Assembly: GCF_012489685.1 (NCBI RefSeq)
Contig: NC_080042.1
Span: 19,358,150-19,422,149 of the forward strand
Direction of reading: 5' to 3'
Length of the DNA: 64,000 nucleotides
Source of the DNA: Lotus japonicus
Lineage: Eukaryota > Streptophyta > Magnoliopsida > Fabales > Fabaceae
Shown here: one piece after another, positions 35,131-46,020 of the stretch
How the letters are laid out: each line of letters opens with the position of its first letter
How positions within the stretch are numbered: position 1 is the stretch's first letter
The notes under the pieces: model-generated
What the model was told of the DNA's origin: nothing
The model's input: the letters and a program-made list of their open reading frames with translations, nothing else
Database searches by the model: none
Program-made: the position numbers and the translations under genes

Positions 35131-36621
35131 CGACACTTCTCATTTTTCAAACAAATCTTCAAGTCCTAAGCTCTTAACTGAGATTGTTATCATTATTCAA
35201 AGGTTTAGAGATTGATTAATGTCTTATGAATTTTCCTTGTCAAAATAGGTTTCGTTTAGTCTTGTCATAACCCTATGAGTTTCAAAGATCCCATAATCCC
35301 AAGTAATTCCCAGAGAAGGTCTCGATCCACTAAAGCGTAACAAGGCCCGAACTCCGTTTGTCCTTTCAAACTCTCTCAAAAATCTCATAAAATTCGGCAT
35401 GACTTGCCCGTTATTCTCACTCCTCAGTACCACAGATATATGTGAAATGGCATAGTTAAATCAGCACAGTCAACAAACATGTTACATATATCAACACATC
35501 CTAGAATAACCACGTAGCACTTAGCATATAAAGCAAATATCACACATCCTAGATTAACCATTTAGCACGTACCATGTAATTCAATCTCAAAAACAGTCAG
35601 TAGATGAATCATCTACATTGTCAGCCGAAGCCTCAGAAAACTTTTCCCAATCAAACACAAACAAGTGCATAAACAATAAATCAAGTCGAATACGTCGACA
35701 CCTAAAGCATTAACTAATACTTCAGTGAGTAGCCTTCACCTGTAGCTCCTCCAGCGTTTTCCTCACAAGCTCCTTCACGTTCCTCGCCTTGATCTCCAGG
35801 AAACTCCTCAAAAGAACCTTAAGCAAAAATCACAGAAATCAACACAATGAGTCAGAAACTCAGCAAACAATAAGTACTAGGGTTACACGGAACACTACAA
35901 ACTCCGTGGTACAACAATCTAACGCGTTAAGACAAGTTTTCGAAAAAGTCGGATTTCCTCCCCCCTTGAGGGTGCTCTCGGCCACTCCCCCTTAATTGTG
36001 TGGGTCGATTTTTCTTCGATCAAACTTGGTTCCTAGGTTATCATTAGTCGTAACTAAGGCGAATCTAAGCTTGGAAAAATTTTCGGATCGAAAACTGATA
36101 TAGGGGTATTTTGGTCAAAGTTTTAGCTCGGAAAATCAAAAATTCGAATTTCAAAAATCTAATCCGATAGAAAGGTCACTGACGACGTTTATGACAACTA
36201 ATCCTACTGACACTAAGCTAAGTCGAGAGTTCTACACCGAAAGATTGAGACTTTGCCCCAAAAATGGGTATTTGATGCAAAAATTGATTCCGGCGGAATT
36301 TCGGCGACATTACGGAAAAACTAATCCGACAGAAGTGCTCTTGGGCACGTAGGGAAGATGTTTAGACAGAGAAATCAAGTTATTTGGACAATTTTACAAA
36401 AAGCTCCAAACTTTGAGCTCAGAAAAGTCTAGAGAAAATTGACGGAAATGACGATCGGAAGCGAGGGATAGTAACTATACCTCGAGGTCTTCGATTAGCA
36501 ACGATCGGTGAAGCAAACGGGCAAGAATCGGCGAAAATCAACTTCCTCCTCTTCTCCTCTTGTTGGCCGCGGGTTTGGGGTTTGAATGGGGTGGGTTTTG
36601 CAAAAAATCTCATTTTCAAGC

Positions 36622-36629
36622 TATTTATA
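36622..36629 (-). promoter_or_regulatory. LTR TATA box, copy 2
   Basis: TATAAATA on the minus strand within the conserved context ccaaaacctataaatagctt. It is about 0.66 kb from the LTR start. Copy 3 has the same site at 62541-62534. It fixes the direction of the LTR as minus. Confidence 0.7.
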
Positions 36630-37446
36630 GGTTTTGGAAAATGCGGAAAAATGATTTTTTTGCGATTCCGATTTTTCCTACGCGTTCCTCTGCGAATTCT
36701 AAGATAGGTTCTGGCGACAGAATTCCAGAACTCAAAACAGGATTCTTGGAATTAAACCAAACGATCCAAAGTCGGTGTGAGTCGGTTTATCCCGAAAAAC
36801 TACTTTTTGCAGTGAACGTCGGAAGAGAAAACTTTCTTCTGAAGAAAGATTGAAAACATGAAGAGGAATGGGTGTACGCGTGTGGAATCTTCGTTTGAAG
36901 CTTCGAATGGAAAAAGTCTTCATCGTCCGTTGATTTCAAGTTTCTTGAACTATCAGGGATTCCGTTTCGGCAAGCTTTCGAGAATCGGAATTTGACGTTC
37001 GTACATTCCAGGGTTTCGCATCGAAATAATTGTTTATAGACGAGTAAGAGACGTTCTAACATTTCTCTGAAGATTTTTGGAATTAGTTTCCATCGCGTCC
37101 TAAAGTGTAAATTAACTATTCACTAGGGTCTTTGGCCTAAGATTAGACGAATGTTAGTCGTGCTATAACTCTTATCAGTTTTGATACGATCCTTGGACTT
37201 TTCCTGAACCTTCTCCTTCATAAATTTATTTAATCAAATAAACTCTTATATTTTATTCACTTATCCAAAACTTAAAAACTTGGGTCTTACAGAACTCAGA
37301 CACAACCAACATGCTTTACTTTTTAGTTGAGGAATACAAGCTCAAAACTTTATCCAATTTCTCATTTTCTTGTCTACTGACTATATATTCATAAGTTATG
37401 AGATTCATTCCATCCCTAACTGTAGTCACTAAACACAGCAACAACT

Positions 37447-38240
37447 CAGTACCTAACTAAAAGCTTTCATAAACCCTCAATAAATCACCAAATCCAAGCA
37501 ATCAAACTCAGAATCATCATCAAAATACCCATAACCCGCACCACCCCCAACCACCAAGTTTATGTCTTCTCCTTCAGATCTGGTTGTTGCAGGCCTTGTT
37601 TCATCAACCACACAACCACCGTCCCCTACTTCCTCCAACACCAAAGCAACCACCCACCAAGTTAAACACTGCATTTTGCCCAGCAGGATCTTCATCAGCA
37701 GCGACGACCAACCAGTGAGAAGGAGCCAAGAACAAGAGATAGCAACGATGGTAAGTTTGAGATCTGGGTTTTGGGGAGGAGCAGAATGACTAAGGGGAAG
37801 AGAAGGAGTGGATCTCGCCATCTAAACTTCATCTTCCTCCTGCCAAAAACTTCATGTTCATGGGAGACCCATCACCACAGCGACCTTCTTTCTCTGATCC
37901 CGACCAAACTACAAGCCATCTGAAGGAACCACCACAACCATCATACTCCCCTCGCCGTCTGCAACAAAACCCCCAAGTCAGATCGTCGTTCCGCCACTGC
38001 CACATGTAAATGGCTTTTCCAACCGGTTCCTTCGGCCTTTGAAGAAACGAACACCACCAAGATGATCCCCACCACGAGGAGAAGAGATTCAAACCCTTAG
38101 TTCTTCTTCGGCAAATTTGTCGTCGTTCGCCGGTGGTGGTGATTGTTTTTTCTGGGTGATGGTGGTGGAGTGGAGAGAGGTTGGTGATGGTGAGTTCATT
38201 GTTGCAACCCAGATCCAATTAACCTAATTGTTTTGTCAAG

Positions 38241-38241
<1 letters not shown>
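37447..38241 (-). other. unrecognised coding-like blocks
   Basis: Two minus-strand frames of 114 and 129 codons (37821-37477 and 38218-37829) lie in sequence richer in GC than its surroundings. The second begins MDLGCNNELTITNLSPLHHH and has Trp-rich stretches; the first has SLPLSHSAPPQNPDLKLTIV then a hydrophobic run. Neither shows a known domain, and the Trp/His/Thr-rich composition looks like translated 5' untranslated or intron sequence. A captured gene fragment or old transposon interior are both possible. Confidence 0.3.

Positions 38242-38242
<1 letters not shown>

Positions 38243-38271
<29 letters not shown>
38243..38271. repeat. (TA)n microsatellite
   Basis: About 14 TA units directly after ttttgtcaagttaa. 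Confidence 0.9.
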
Positions 38272-38275
<4 letters not shown>

Positions 38276-38490
38276 AAAAACCGGAAAACTTGTTGTAGTG
38301 GGTCAAAAGGTGGTTGTGTAACCTTACACAACTCATTTCCTTGTGCATAATAAACGCACCCGAGAAATATAGTAGATTTATAAGTTGTTTGGTATGATAG
38401 AAATATAATAGCAATAAAAAAGAAAGAATGAAGTGGAAGAGAGAGAAAACTTAATTATATACTAAATGAATTTTACCCTGAAATTTATTA

Positions 38491-38755
38491 CTTCCTCCGT
38501 TTTAATATAAGTGTCCAGAAAGAGAAGAAACATCCATATTAAGAAATGAAATTAATATTGTTTACTTTTAAAAATATATTATTTGTTTTCTTAGTTTGCC
38601 CCTTAAAGTGTATTTCTATTTCTCCTCATTTATTGTTCTCATAGAAGTATTATATGAAAAAACATCAATTAATGCAATCTTGGAATTCTAAGTGGACAGT
38701 TATTATGAAACAAATATTTTTGCTCTACATGGACACTTAATTGAAACGAAGGGAG
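38491..38755. mobile_element. Stowaway-like MITE, 265 bp
   Basis: The left end CTTCCTCCGTTTTAATATAA, followed by gtgtcc, pairs with the right end, ggacacttaattgaaacgaa then gggag. A TA dinucleotide flanks each side (38489-38490, 38756-38757), as expected for Tc1/mariner-derived MITEs. No coding. Confidence 0.8.
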
Positions 38756-38890
38756 TATTATTTATTGGAGAGAATATTGGGTAATCCTTGGATATTGGAC
38801 ACTGCAACGATTACTATTCATTTTCTCACCAAAACGCGATGAAGTTGATGGGCTCCACGTATTGGCTCTCTTTCTTCACTGAGATGGTAG

Positions 38891-39801
38891 CAGTGTTATC
38901 ATACTCGATCCGGTGATCAACTCGGTCAGGACACTGGGTCACTGGTTGAATCGTTTGACTCGGTTGATACAAAAAAAAAGTTTAAAAATTCATAATACCA
39001 TAACAAAATGTCACAAAATATGATATACGTTGAAATAAATGCCACAAGTAAATATTGTCACTTTTGAAACCGTGGTTTTAGTTTTTTTATGTGATGATGT
39101 TTTATATGTTTGTAATGATTTATGAATAATTATAAGATATTTTTTTTAATATATTTTTGATTGGGTTTTGTGTTATATTTTAATCAATACTTAGCTTTTT
39201 GTTACTTTTTTCATGGTTAATTTTTGTTTTTGTTAGGCATTTAACAAGAAATTCATGATTTAATAGCTTATTTTAGTATTTCTTTTTTTGAAACTAGATT
39301 ATTATAGTAATTTAAATCAAGCAAACTTACCACATATTGAAAGCTAGTTTTTTAATTCTTACGCCAAAAGATTTTATAGTTTTATTATTACTAATTATTA
39401 CATTTTCTTTATATATATATATATATTTATATATAATAAATTGTATCAATGCTACCAAAACAGTTGGTTAGTCTAGTGGTAAGCTTCCTTGTATGCCCCT
39501 ACATGTAAGGGATTCGAATCCTTCCCAGGCAATTATTTTCTCCTTTTTTATGGAATTATAGGAGGTTGTTTGACAAAGAAAAAAAAAGATGTTGGAAAAA
39601 AAAATCTGGTGAGTCGCCGGTTCAACCTAAAACCGGCTGAGTCACCGGTTTCACTGTTAAAGATTTCACTGTTAAACCGGCCGAGCCGAACCGGTTCACA
39701 ACGAGCCGATTGCATGGCCGATCTGATCCTCGGACCGAACTGGTCTAGGAACTAGTTCAACCGGTCGAACCGGTCGGTTCGGTCCGATTCTAATAACACT
39801 G
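38891..39801. mobile_element. non-autonomous hAT element, 911 bp
   Basis: Ends CAGTGTTATCA (38891) and its inverse TAATAACACTG (ending 39801), with a perfect 8-bp target duplication GATGGTAG at 38883-38890 and 39802-39809, which defines the hAT superfamily. Sub-terminal regions are rich in ccggt/aaccgg words on both sides (for example gaaccggtcggttcggtccg). There is no transposase frame. A tRNA-like stretch lies inside at about 39465-39540. Confidence 0.88.
39465..39540 (+). repeat. tRNA-derived (SINE-like) segment inside the hAT element
   Basis: A-box-like tagtctagtggtaag starts at 39469 and B-box-like ggattcgaatcc is at 39510-39521, spaced as in type 2 polymerase III promoters. I could not pair acceptor or anticodon stems convincingly, so it is not called as a working tRNA. 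A short SINE head or a tRNA pseudogene carried in the element fits best. Confidence 0.5.
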
Positions 39802-39809
39802 GATGGTAG

Positions 39810-40255
39810 ATACCAAATAGTCAAATACAGTGATTTGTTTCTCCCGCATGCAACTCTTTCTTTGCTAATTCAATCTTCTCATTGATACGCTAACAAACAA
39901 GTTGTTAGACTTTTATGAATGAGAATGGTAATTTGTGTATTTCAGGGATTAACATGCATATTTCGTATTTTGTTGTATGGTTACAAATAATATTTATTGG
40001 TTTCCAAAAAGTGAAGAAGTCACAAAATAATTTCTTTTAAAAAACCAATTTAAATAAATATTAGTAATTTCATATTTTAATACTGTTAAACGTAATCCCT
40101 ATCAGGGATTATAGATATTTGGGGATAATGCGAATCATGTGGAAGAATGTGAGTGATGTAGATGAGATTTGTCTCTCCTATATAACATGAGTATATATAT
40201 CTACATGCCACTTGATAGAGTTAGACTTTGAAATGCATGACCATGCTTAGAAAAA

Positions 40256-40313
<58 letters not shown>

Positions 40314-41159
40314 TTCTGAAAAGTCTTTTCAGGTATCAAGGAACATAAACTTGACATACAATGATGACATGTCCATGCCTTGAGTTCAATTAGATATATG
40401 GACAAAGGTACAAATCATATAAAATATAATTTTTACAAGGCATATCATGTCGGAACAAGGGCATTCATGATATTTAGGTCATAGTGACGTATTGCTAGAT
40501 ACCACTCACTATATGTGATATTAGATATACTTGATTAAGTTCAAGTACTAGTGAAAAATTGTTTGGTATGCACTAGTAGCTTAATATACATTGCAAGCTA
40601 AACATGCAAGAGATACTTATATGGTCACACACATAAAACTAATTAACGCAATATAATGTATTATAATGTCTTATTAGACCAAAGTTCATTAGATGAACAC
40701 TGATTGGACCAGGTTCATTGGATGAGTCTAATAGGCATTAATGAAAATTAGGATTAGCCACTTGAGAGTGCATCCCTTGAGGTTTTATAAATATAGAATG
40801 AAATGTTCACCCTGGTTAAAAACTTTTCTCTCCAGCTCCTGTCTCTGCTAGCACATCGAGTAACAAATTGGTATACATAAATTGTTGAAACACTGATCTA
40901 GTTAGTTGTTTTACTTGGTATTCCTTTTTACTGATTGTTTTGCATGTTTTTTTTTTTAATTCAGGTAGATCTATTTGCTTCAAGCTTTTAAGTGTTACGA
41001 TCACTATATTTAATGAATATTGTATGGTGCTCTTGTCTTTGTTGCTCTTAAAATATAAGGTAGTAAGTTGTATTGACAGTATATGATGGTCATTTGAAGT
41101 ACTGAAAATTTTCTAAGTGTCTTTAAAAAGAGTGGTTTGTTGCTTTATGTATAATTATG
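39810..41159. other. AT-rich DNA with a (TA)n run, no gene
   Basis: 40262-40309 is a (TA)n microsatellite of about 24 units. The rest is AT-rich. The minus-strand frame at 41004-40816 has no domain. Nothing else was recognised. Confidence 0.55.
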
Positions 41160-41190
41160 ATTAATGTTATTGTAACTAATTCTTGCTAAC

Positions 41191-41379
41191 ATGCTACATT
41201 TGAAATTACGTGGGGAGATAGGACGCAAAAAGAATCTGACCAAAATTCCTCCACCTAATGAGCTAGACGTGTGGCGTGAGGTAGCTAGCGTGAAGAAAGG
41301 CATAATTTATGGATTAGGAATGGAGTCTACTGTGGTGCATAACAAATATCGTGGCTCAAGCTCTTCATCATCTGAGTGA
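41191..41379 (+). pseudogene. CACTA ORF1 (plant TNP1-like transposase) C-terminal fragment
   Basis: The frame gives PPPNELDVWREVASVKKGII, YGLGMES and a Ser-rich run (RGSSSSSSE), matching the DVW...KKGRVYGLG...SSS tail of En/Spm-type plant transposase proteins. A TGA follows SSSE, after which related coding (RREEFDQLKDTLASLKEW) continues in the same frame, so it is broken by at least one nonsense codon. Everything N-terminal is missing. Confidence 0.65.
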
Positions 41380-41804
41380 GTACGAAGAGAAGAGTTTGAT
41401 CAATTGAAGGACACATTAGCATCACTCAAAGAATGGTACGTCAGATGATGGAAATGATGCAACCACCAGAACCAACCAATGTGCATGCAGATCACAGATT
41501 AGATAATTCAGAGGAGTCAGAGGTTGCAGAGGATCTAGATGGTTCTTGAGGAATTATTTGAACTTTATCAAACTTTGTTTTTAAGTGTAATGTAACAGAC
41601 TAGTTTATGAATGTTGACTTGATGATGTTGGTAAGTATTGTATGAGACCACACTAGTTTGTGATGATTGTAGGCGGAGTATTGAAGTTGAAATAAACTGT
41701 TTTACTAATCTTAAATTGATTGATAGATATGGTTATTACAAGTTTAAACAAATAATCAGATCTGCTAGAAAAATAAAAATTGTTTGCTGAAATTTTATGA
41801 ATCC

Positions 41805-42060
41805 GTCGCTAATTCGACCACTAATGTGGTGATCATATTCGTCACTGAATCAGTCGTTAATTCTATCATTAATTCAGTCGCTAATTCTATCACTAATTCA
41901 TTCACTAATTTAGTTGCTAATTCAGTCACTAATTTTATTGCTAATTCGGTCATTAAATCCGTTGCTAATTCGGTCACTAAATTCGTTGCAAAATCGGTCA
42001 CTAAATCTGTTGCAAAATCGGTTCACTAAAATCGGTCACTAACCGTAGCCACTAACGTTT
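41805..42060. repeat. CACTA sub-terminal repeats (about 18-21 bp)
   Basis: Repeats of the form gctaattcggtcactaa, with internal variants (ctaattctatcactaattca, gttgcaaaatcggtcactaa), about a dozen copies. They keep one frame open on each strand only because the unit is close to a multiple of three. Confidence 0.85.
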
Positions 42061-42345
42061 TAACCATTGATATATTTCAGTCACAAAATGTTTCAGTGAC
42101 CGATTTTACACATTTAGCGACCGATTTGGCGGACACTACTGGACTGTTTTCTTATAGTGCGTGAACTTCTGTAGCTGCTGTTGCTTTGTGTGCTCACATC
42201 ATCAAGAGGTGATCATTATGTCGTCTTGCACATTTTTTTATGAACTTTGAAACATGAACTCGCAAGTTCTTCTTTTTGGGAATCAGTATTTCCGTTGTGG
42301 TAACTGTCCGCAAGATTCCCAATAAGTTAAGCCTTCAAACTTCAG

Positions 42346-42499
42346 GAAAACATCGGGAACGTACTGAAGAAGAGGAGGATCCTTATGATACTGAAAGCGC
42401 AAAAGAATATTTTAGGCGAATCCGCGAGGGTGAGATTACTAAAGAAACCTTTATTCAAGGGGTGGTAAAAGCTTATGTGGAAGGGGAAGTGGTAGAGGT
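42346..42499 (+). pseudogene. orphan exon of an unrecognised gene
   Basis: An acceptor-like site (cttcaaacttcag) precedes an open block encoding GKHRERTEEEEDPYDTESAK, then EYFRRIREGEITKETFIQGV, ending VEGEVVE at a donor-like gag|gtatatta. The composition is that of a real charged, helical protein, with codon use unlike the AT-rich surroundings. No neighbouring exon was found, so it looks like a captured or left-behind exon. I do not know the family. Confidence 0.45.
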
Positions 42500-42614
42500 A
42501 TATTATATATGCTCTTCTATGGTTTCCCTTCCTTCTATGTGACTAGTAAAATGCTTTGTCATGTTAACATGTCATCTCAAATCGAAATCTACAACATTTA
42601 GTTAGTTATTACTC

Positions 42615-43700
42615 GTTGGCTAGCTAGCTAACATAATATGTATTAATATTATGTAATGGATAGTTTGAATTGAACAACTATATGATTAGTCTAAAAAGTT
42701 TCTACAAGACTTACATTTTCATATGATCAACATAAACTTATCTCTTCTTCATCAAGTTTTGTTACCATTGATCAGGATTATTAACTTCTTTACTGCTTAG
42801 TGTACTGTGTTTTGATATTAAATCAATACAATATATCAATCCATCTATTCACTTTGGTCTCAAAGTGAGTGTTAACTTCTCTAGTGTATTTGTACTAGTC
42901 ACAGTATAGCCATAGTTTTTCTAATTTGGCAATTATTCGTTATTGTGGTTAGCTAGTGCTAATGTAATATTTATTAATATTATATAGGCTTAAATGCACT
43001 TTTGGACCCTCATGTTTTAACTTTTTGCGATTATCAACCCTTATCTTTTTTTTCTACGAATGGGAACCCTATTCTTTCAAAACGCTGCACCGTTTACCCT
43101 TCCGTCCAAATCCGTCAAAAACTTGACGGAACACGCTGATATGGCCTTCCACGTGGATAAAAGGGGCATTTAAAAAAATGGCTTAAACGCACTTTTGAAC
43201 CCTCAAGTTTACATTTTTTGCGATTGTTGACCTTGATCTTATTTTTAGTTTGAATGGAGACCCTAATCTTTCAAAACGTTGCACCGTTTACCCTTCCGTC
43301 GGAAGGCCAAGTAAGTGGGTTCCATCAAGTTTTTGACGGATTTGGACGGAAGGGTAAACAGTGCAACATTTTGAAAGATTAGGGTCTCCATTCGTAGAAA
43401 AATAAGATCAGGGTCAACAATCGCAAAAAATATAAACTTGGGGGTCCAAAAGTGCATTTAAGCCTATTATATAATGGGTAGCTTGAATTGAACAACTACA
43501 TAATTAGCCGAAAAAGTTTCTACAAGACATACATTTTCATATGACCAACATAAACTTATCTCTTGTTCATCAAGTTTTGTTACCATCGATCAGGATTATT
43601 AACTTCTTAATTGCTTAGTGTATCATGTTTGAATATTAGTTCAATGTAACATATATATCAATCTATCTATTCACTTTTGTCTCAAAGTAAGTGATTTTCA
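42615..43700. repeat. tandem duplication interrupted by a MITE
   Basis: Copy 1 (about 42615-42870) and copy 2 (about 42930-42986 resuming at 43465-43700) share gtttctacaagac, tacattttcatatga, caacataaacttatctctt, tcatcaagttttgttacca and gatcaggattattaacttct. The MITE sits in copy 2, so insertion came after duplication, or the unit duplicated without it. Confidence 0.85.
42987..43464. mobile_element. MULE-type MITE, 478 bp, with a doubled left end
   Basis: Left end GGCTTAAATGCACTTTTGGA and right end inverse (tccaaaagtgcatttaagcc), flanked by a perfect 9-bp target duplication TATTATATA (42978-42986, 43465-43473), typical of Mutator-like elements. A second left end occurs inside at about 43183 (ggcttaaacgcacttttgaa). 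Inside are ttcaaaacg(c/t)tgcaccgttt and acccttccgtc blocks in direct and inverted order. Confidence 0.88.
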
Positions 43701-44069
43701 TATAACAAAATCAACACCATATTCCCCAAAACCTGGTTAAATTTTGCAACCAACTAATAGCCTTATGCCATAAAAGAAAATTTACACACTCCCATTATGT
43801 TTTTAATGAAAAAATGCATAGGAAAACTATGCAGAATCTTGAGTATTTGTGTATCGATAATGATGTAAAACATAGAGAAGATAGAAGAAAAGAATTTCAC
43901 TTAAAATAATAGACAATTACAAATTCATGCACATAGGAATGACAAAGAGGGAAATAATGGTTAATTAAAAGAAAACAGAAAAATAAAGAAGGAGATGGAG
44001 ACACACACTACAAGAAATCTGAACATTAGCAAACAAAGATTTCCTAACAAGTTGGTAGCGAATCTCGTG
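43701..44069. other. AT-rich spacer with a CACTA left end
   Basis: At 44006 CACTACAAGAAATCTGAACA begins, the usual start of a CACTA element, followed by about 60 bp (ending near cgtgcaagttgggttg) before the tandem ORF array takes over at about 44070. It is thus a truncated end, possibly cut when the array formed. The rest holds no gene. Confidence 0.45.
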
Positions 44070-44683
44070 CAAGTTGGGTTGTGCTTGTATTGACTACAAG
44101 CCGAAAATAGGCGCCTTAGGTAGGTGTGTGTTGACCATGCACTCTCACGTCATGTAATGTCGTATGATAGAGGTGGTGTGGTGATTGGCATTAATGCTAA
44201 TTAGTATCCCCATGGTTCAATGAATGAATGAAGCTAACATAGGAAATGAAAGAAAAAGAGCCCGATACTTCAACTAGAGGAGTGACCAATTGGTTCACCA
44301 AACTTCGACCAAGTGTCACAAGTTTTCCAGTTCCCTACTGTCGAATCCTTCCGAAATTGCGTTATCATAGCCAAGCCAAGAATTATCGTTATAGTTAGAG
44401 CCGATAGTTAGATATATGTACATGAAATTGTGAAGTTCATGTCCTAGAAGTTCTAAGAAATAAATCTTGAAATCAGATTTGTGAATTAAGTTGGGCTTTA
44501 TGAAACGAATCAAGAAGATCATGTTCAGTAGATTTTCTATACACCAGGAAAAAATATCCTATAACTCAGACAATTGATGCTTATAATAAACTAGTCAAAA
44601 ATTAAAATATTGAAGACTGAATTTTCATTTTTTATGTGTTTTTCATTTACTTTGTCAAATTTAGATTGAATGTTCCGTTAAAT

Positions 44684-44685
<2 letters not shown>

Positions 44686-44722
<37 letters not shown>
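44686..44722. repeat. (TA)n microsatellite, array unit 1
   Basis: Equivalent runs sit at the same place in other units: 47263-47312 and 48469-48516 (long), and about 45593 and 49377 (short). The lengths differ by unit. Confidence 0.9.
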
Positions 44723-44727
<5 letters not shown>

Positions 44728-45131
44728 GATCTTACATCTCATTCAAAAAAGAAAAGAAAAAAGATTTTACATTATTTATGTTGGATATTTTTGTAAACAA
44801 TGTCTGAATATGTAACTTGGAAATTAGATTATCATTTAAAATTGAAAGCTCTAGTATAAATATAAATATTTGATTGGTTTAAAAAAGTAATAAAAGCTTA
44901 AATATACATGTTATTGTTATTGGTATAAGCATAACATTATTGTTTATTGTTTTTGTTTATATATCAGAAAAACAAAGCCCTATCCGGTGCAGTGCTCAAC
45001 CGTGTTTACTTCTATGCGATTTTTTCCACCATCACCGGTGGCGACTACCCACGGCCCGTAACTTCTCCTGGTCCCGTCCTCTTCCTCGCACCACCTTTCC
45101 TCTTCACATTGTCTCCTCATTATACACTACC

Positions 45132-45443
45132 TTATTGGAGAAGGAGTTTTCAACTTTATCATTATCGACGACCCCACAGAATTATGCAACCCTTGACGAC
45201 TTGAACCTCGACTTTGCCCACGTCGAGGTGGAGCATCACTTCTTCGCCACGTTGTATGCCAAGCTCAAGCAGCTCCTACGTGATAGCAAGAAGCAGCCCA
45301 TGACCGATGGCAGCAACAAAATAAGATTCCAACTCCCCTCCCGCAGCGGTGACTATCAAAAATGTATCAAGGAACTCGGCCGCATCGTCCTTAAAAACAA
45401 CTCATTACTCGCACCACAACTTCCCGCAAAATCACCAATATAG
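45132..45443 (+). pseudogene. array ORF, copy 1 (N-terminus lost)
   Basis: Opens at LLEKEFSTLSLSTTPQNYAT and runs to KELGRIVLKNNSLLAPQ before leaving the family frame. The leader is joined directly to the LLEKEF codons, so the MVKMEVILPINDKV start seen in copies 5 and 6 is deleted. The frame stays open upstream to 44940 through leader sequence, without an ATG. Confidence 0.6.
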
Positions 45444-46020
45444 TTGTCGCCACAAATCACGCCATTTAACTGATCAAGAAGGCCATAGAGGATCGCGAAA
45501 TCAAGACTTGTATTGACTCCAAGCCGAACGTAGGCGCTCTAGACCATGCACTCTCACGTCATGTAATGTCGTATGTTCCATCAAGTCAAAATATACATAT
45601 ATGTATAGTGATGATCTTACATCTTATTCAAAAAAAAGAAAAGATTTTTTTTTTACATTATTTATGTTGTATTTTTTTTGTAAACCACGTCGGGATACGT
45701 ATTTTAGAAATTACATTAATTGAATGTTCTTTTTTAAATATAATAATTTTATTGGTTTTAAAAGGTAAAAAAATCTTAAATATACATGTAATTGGTATTG
45801 GTATAAGCATAGAATTATTGTTTCTGTTCGTATGTTGAATTAGAAAAACGAAGCCCTACTTAGTGCGGTACTCAACCGTGTTTTCTTCTCAGTGATTTTT
45901 GTTTCGGTTTGGTTATACAAGCAGAAAATGAAACTCTAGCCAGTGCAATGCTACTCTCTGAAGAGAAGATAAGGGTGATATTATGGTGAAATTCTGTTTG
46001 ACGGTGGTGGTTTTCACATG

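Larger units (their letters stand above)
33207..37291 (-). mobile_element. solo LTR, copy 2 (long-LTR family), 4.09 kb
   Basis: Minus-strand start TGTAAGACCCAAG (37291) and end CGGGGTGTTACA (33207), with a perfect GAACT target duplication at 33202-33206 and 37292-37296. It interrupts the TPS-like pseudogene. In LTR orientation it has a TATA box (TATAAATA, 36629-36622), a GC-richer leader, a 78-bp minisatellite (about 34904-35130) and an intact ORF (34173-33694). No internal domain or second LTR is present. Confidence 0.92.
33012..37446 (-). pseudogene. trehalose-6-phosphate synthase-like fragment split by a solo LTR
   Basis: Read on the minus strand, 37446-37297 encodes a piece of a class II TPS glycosyltransferase domain (VRDGMNLITYEYIV, NEKLDKVL, MLVVSEF). 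It continues at 33206-33012 after the LTR (IGCSP, then in a shifted frame PSLSGAIRVNPWNID, MADFEKQLRHEKHYRY, HDVGYWA). Breaks: TAA in place of a codon just before SMLVVSEF, one extra C in the ccccc run near 33190 that shifts the frame, loss of the rest of the protein on both sides, and a 4-kb LTR inserted in the SEF/IGCS codons. TPS class II proteins regulate trehalose-6-phosphate signalling; this copy cannot. It is a gene fragment, not a full duplicated gene. Confidence 0.85.
41160..42159 (+). mobile_element. 5'-truncated CACTA (En/Spm) element
   Basis: The right end reads cttatagtg at 42151-42159, the inverse of CACTATAAG, with ACAGTCCAGTAGTGTCCGCC further in on the opposite strand: a CACTA terminal repeat. 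Before it lie sub-terminal repeats (about 41805-42060) and, further left, the tail of a plant transposase-associated protein (41191-41379). No matching left CACTA end was found upstream, so the element is truncated. Confidence 0.75.

Noticed and set aside
36787..37062. 91-codon minus-strand frame in solo LTR copy 2
   Set aside because: It lies in the U3 before the TATA box; copy 3 keeps a similar but frame-altered stretch, so it is LTR sequence and not a protein.
39465..39540. Functional tRNA gene
   Set aside because: A and B boxes are present but I could not form acceptor and anticodon stems; it sits inside a hAT element.
41795..42029. NSVANS / ELATEL repeat proteins
   Set aside because: They result from CACTA sub-terminal repeats with near-triplet periodicity.
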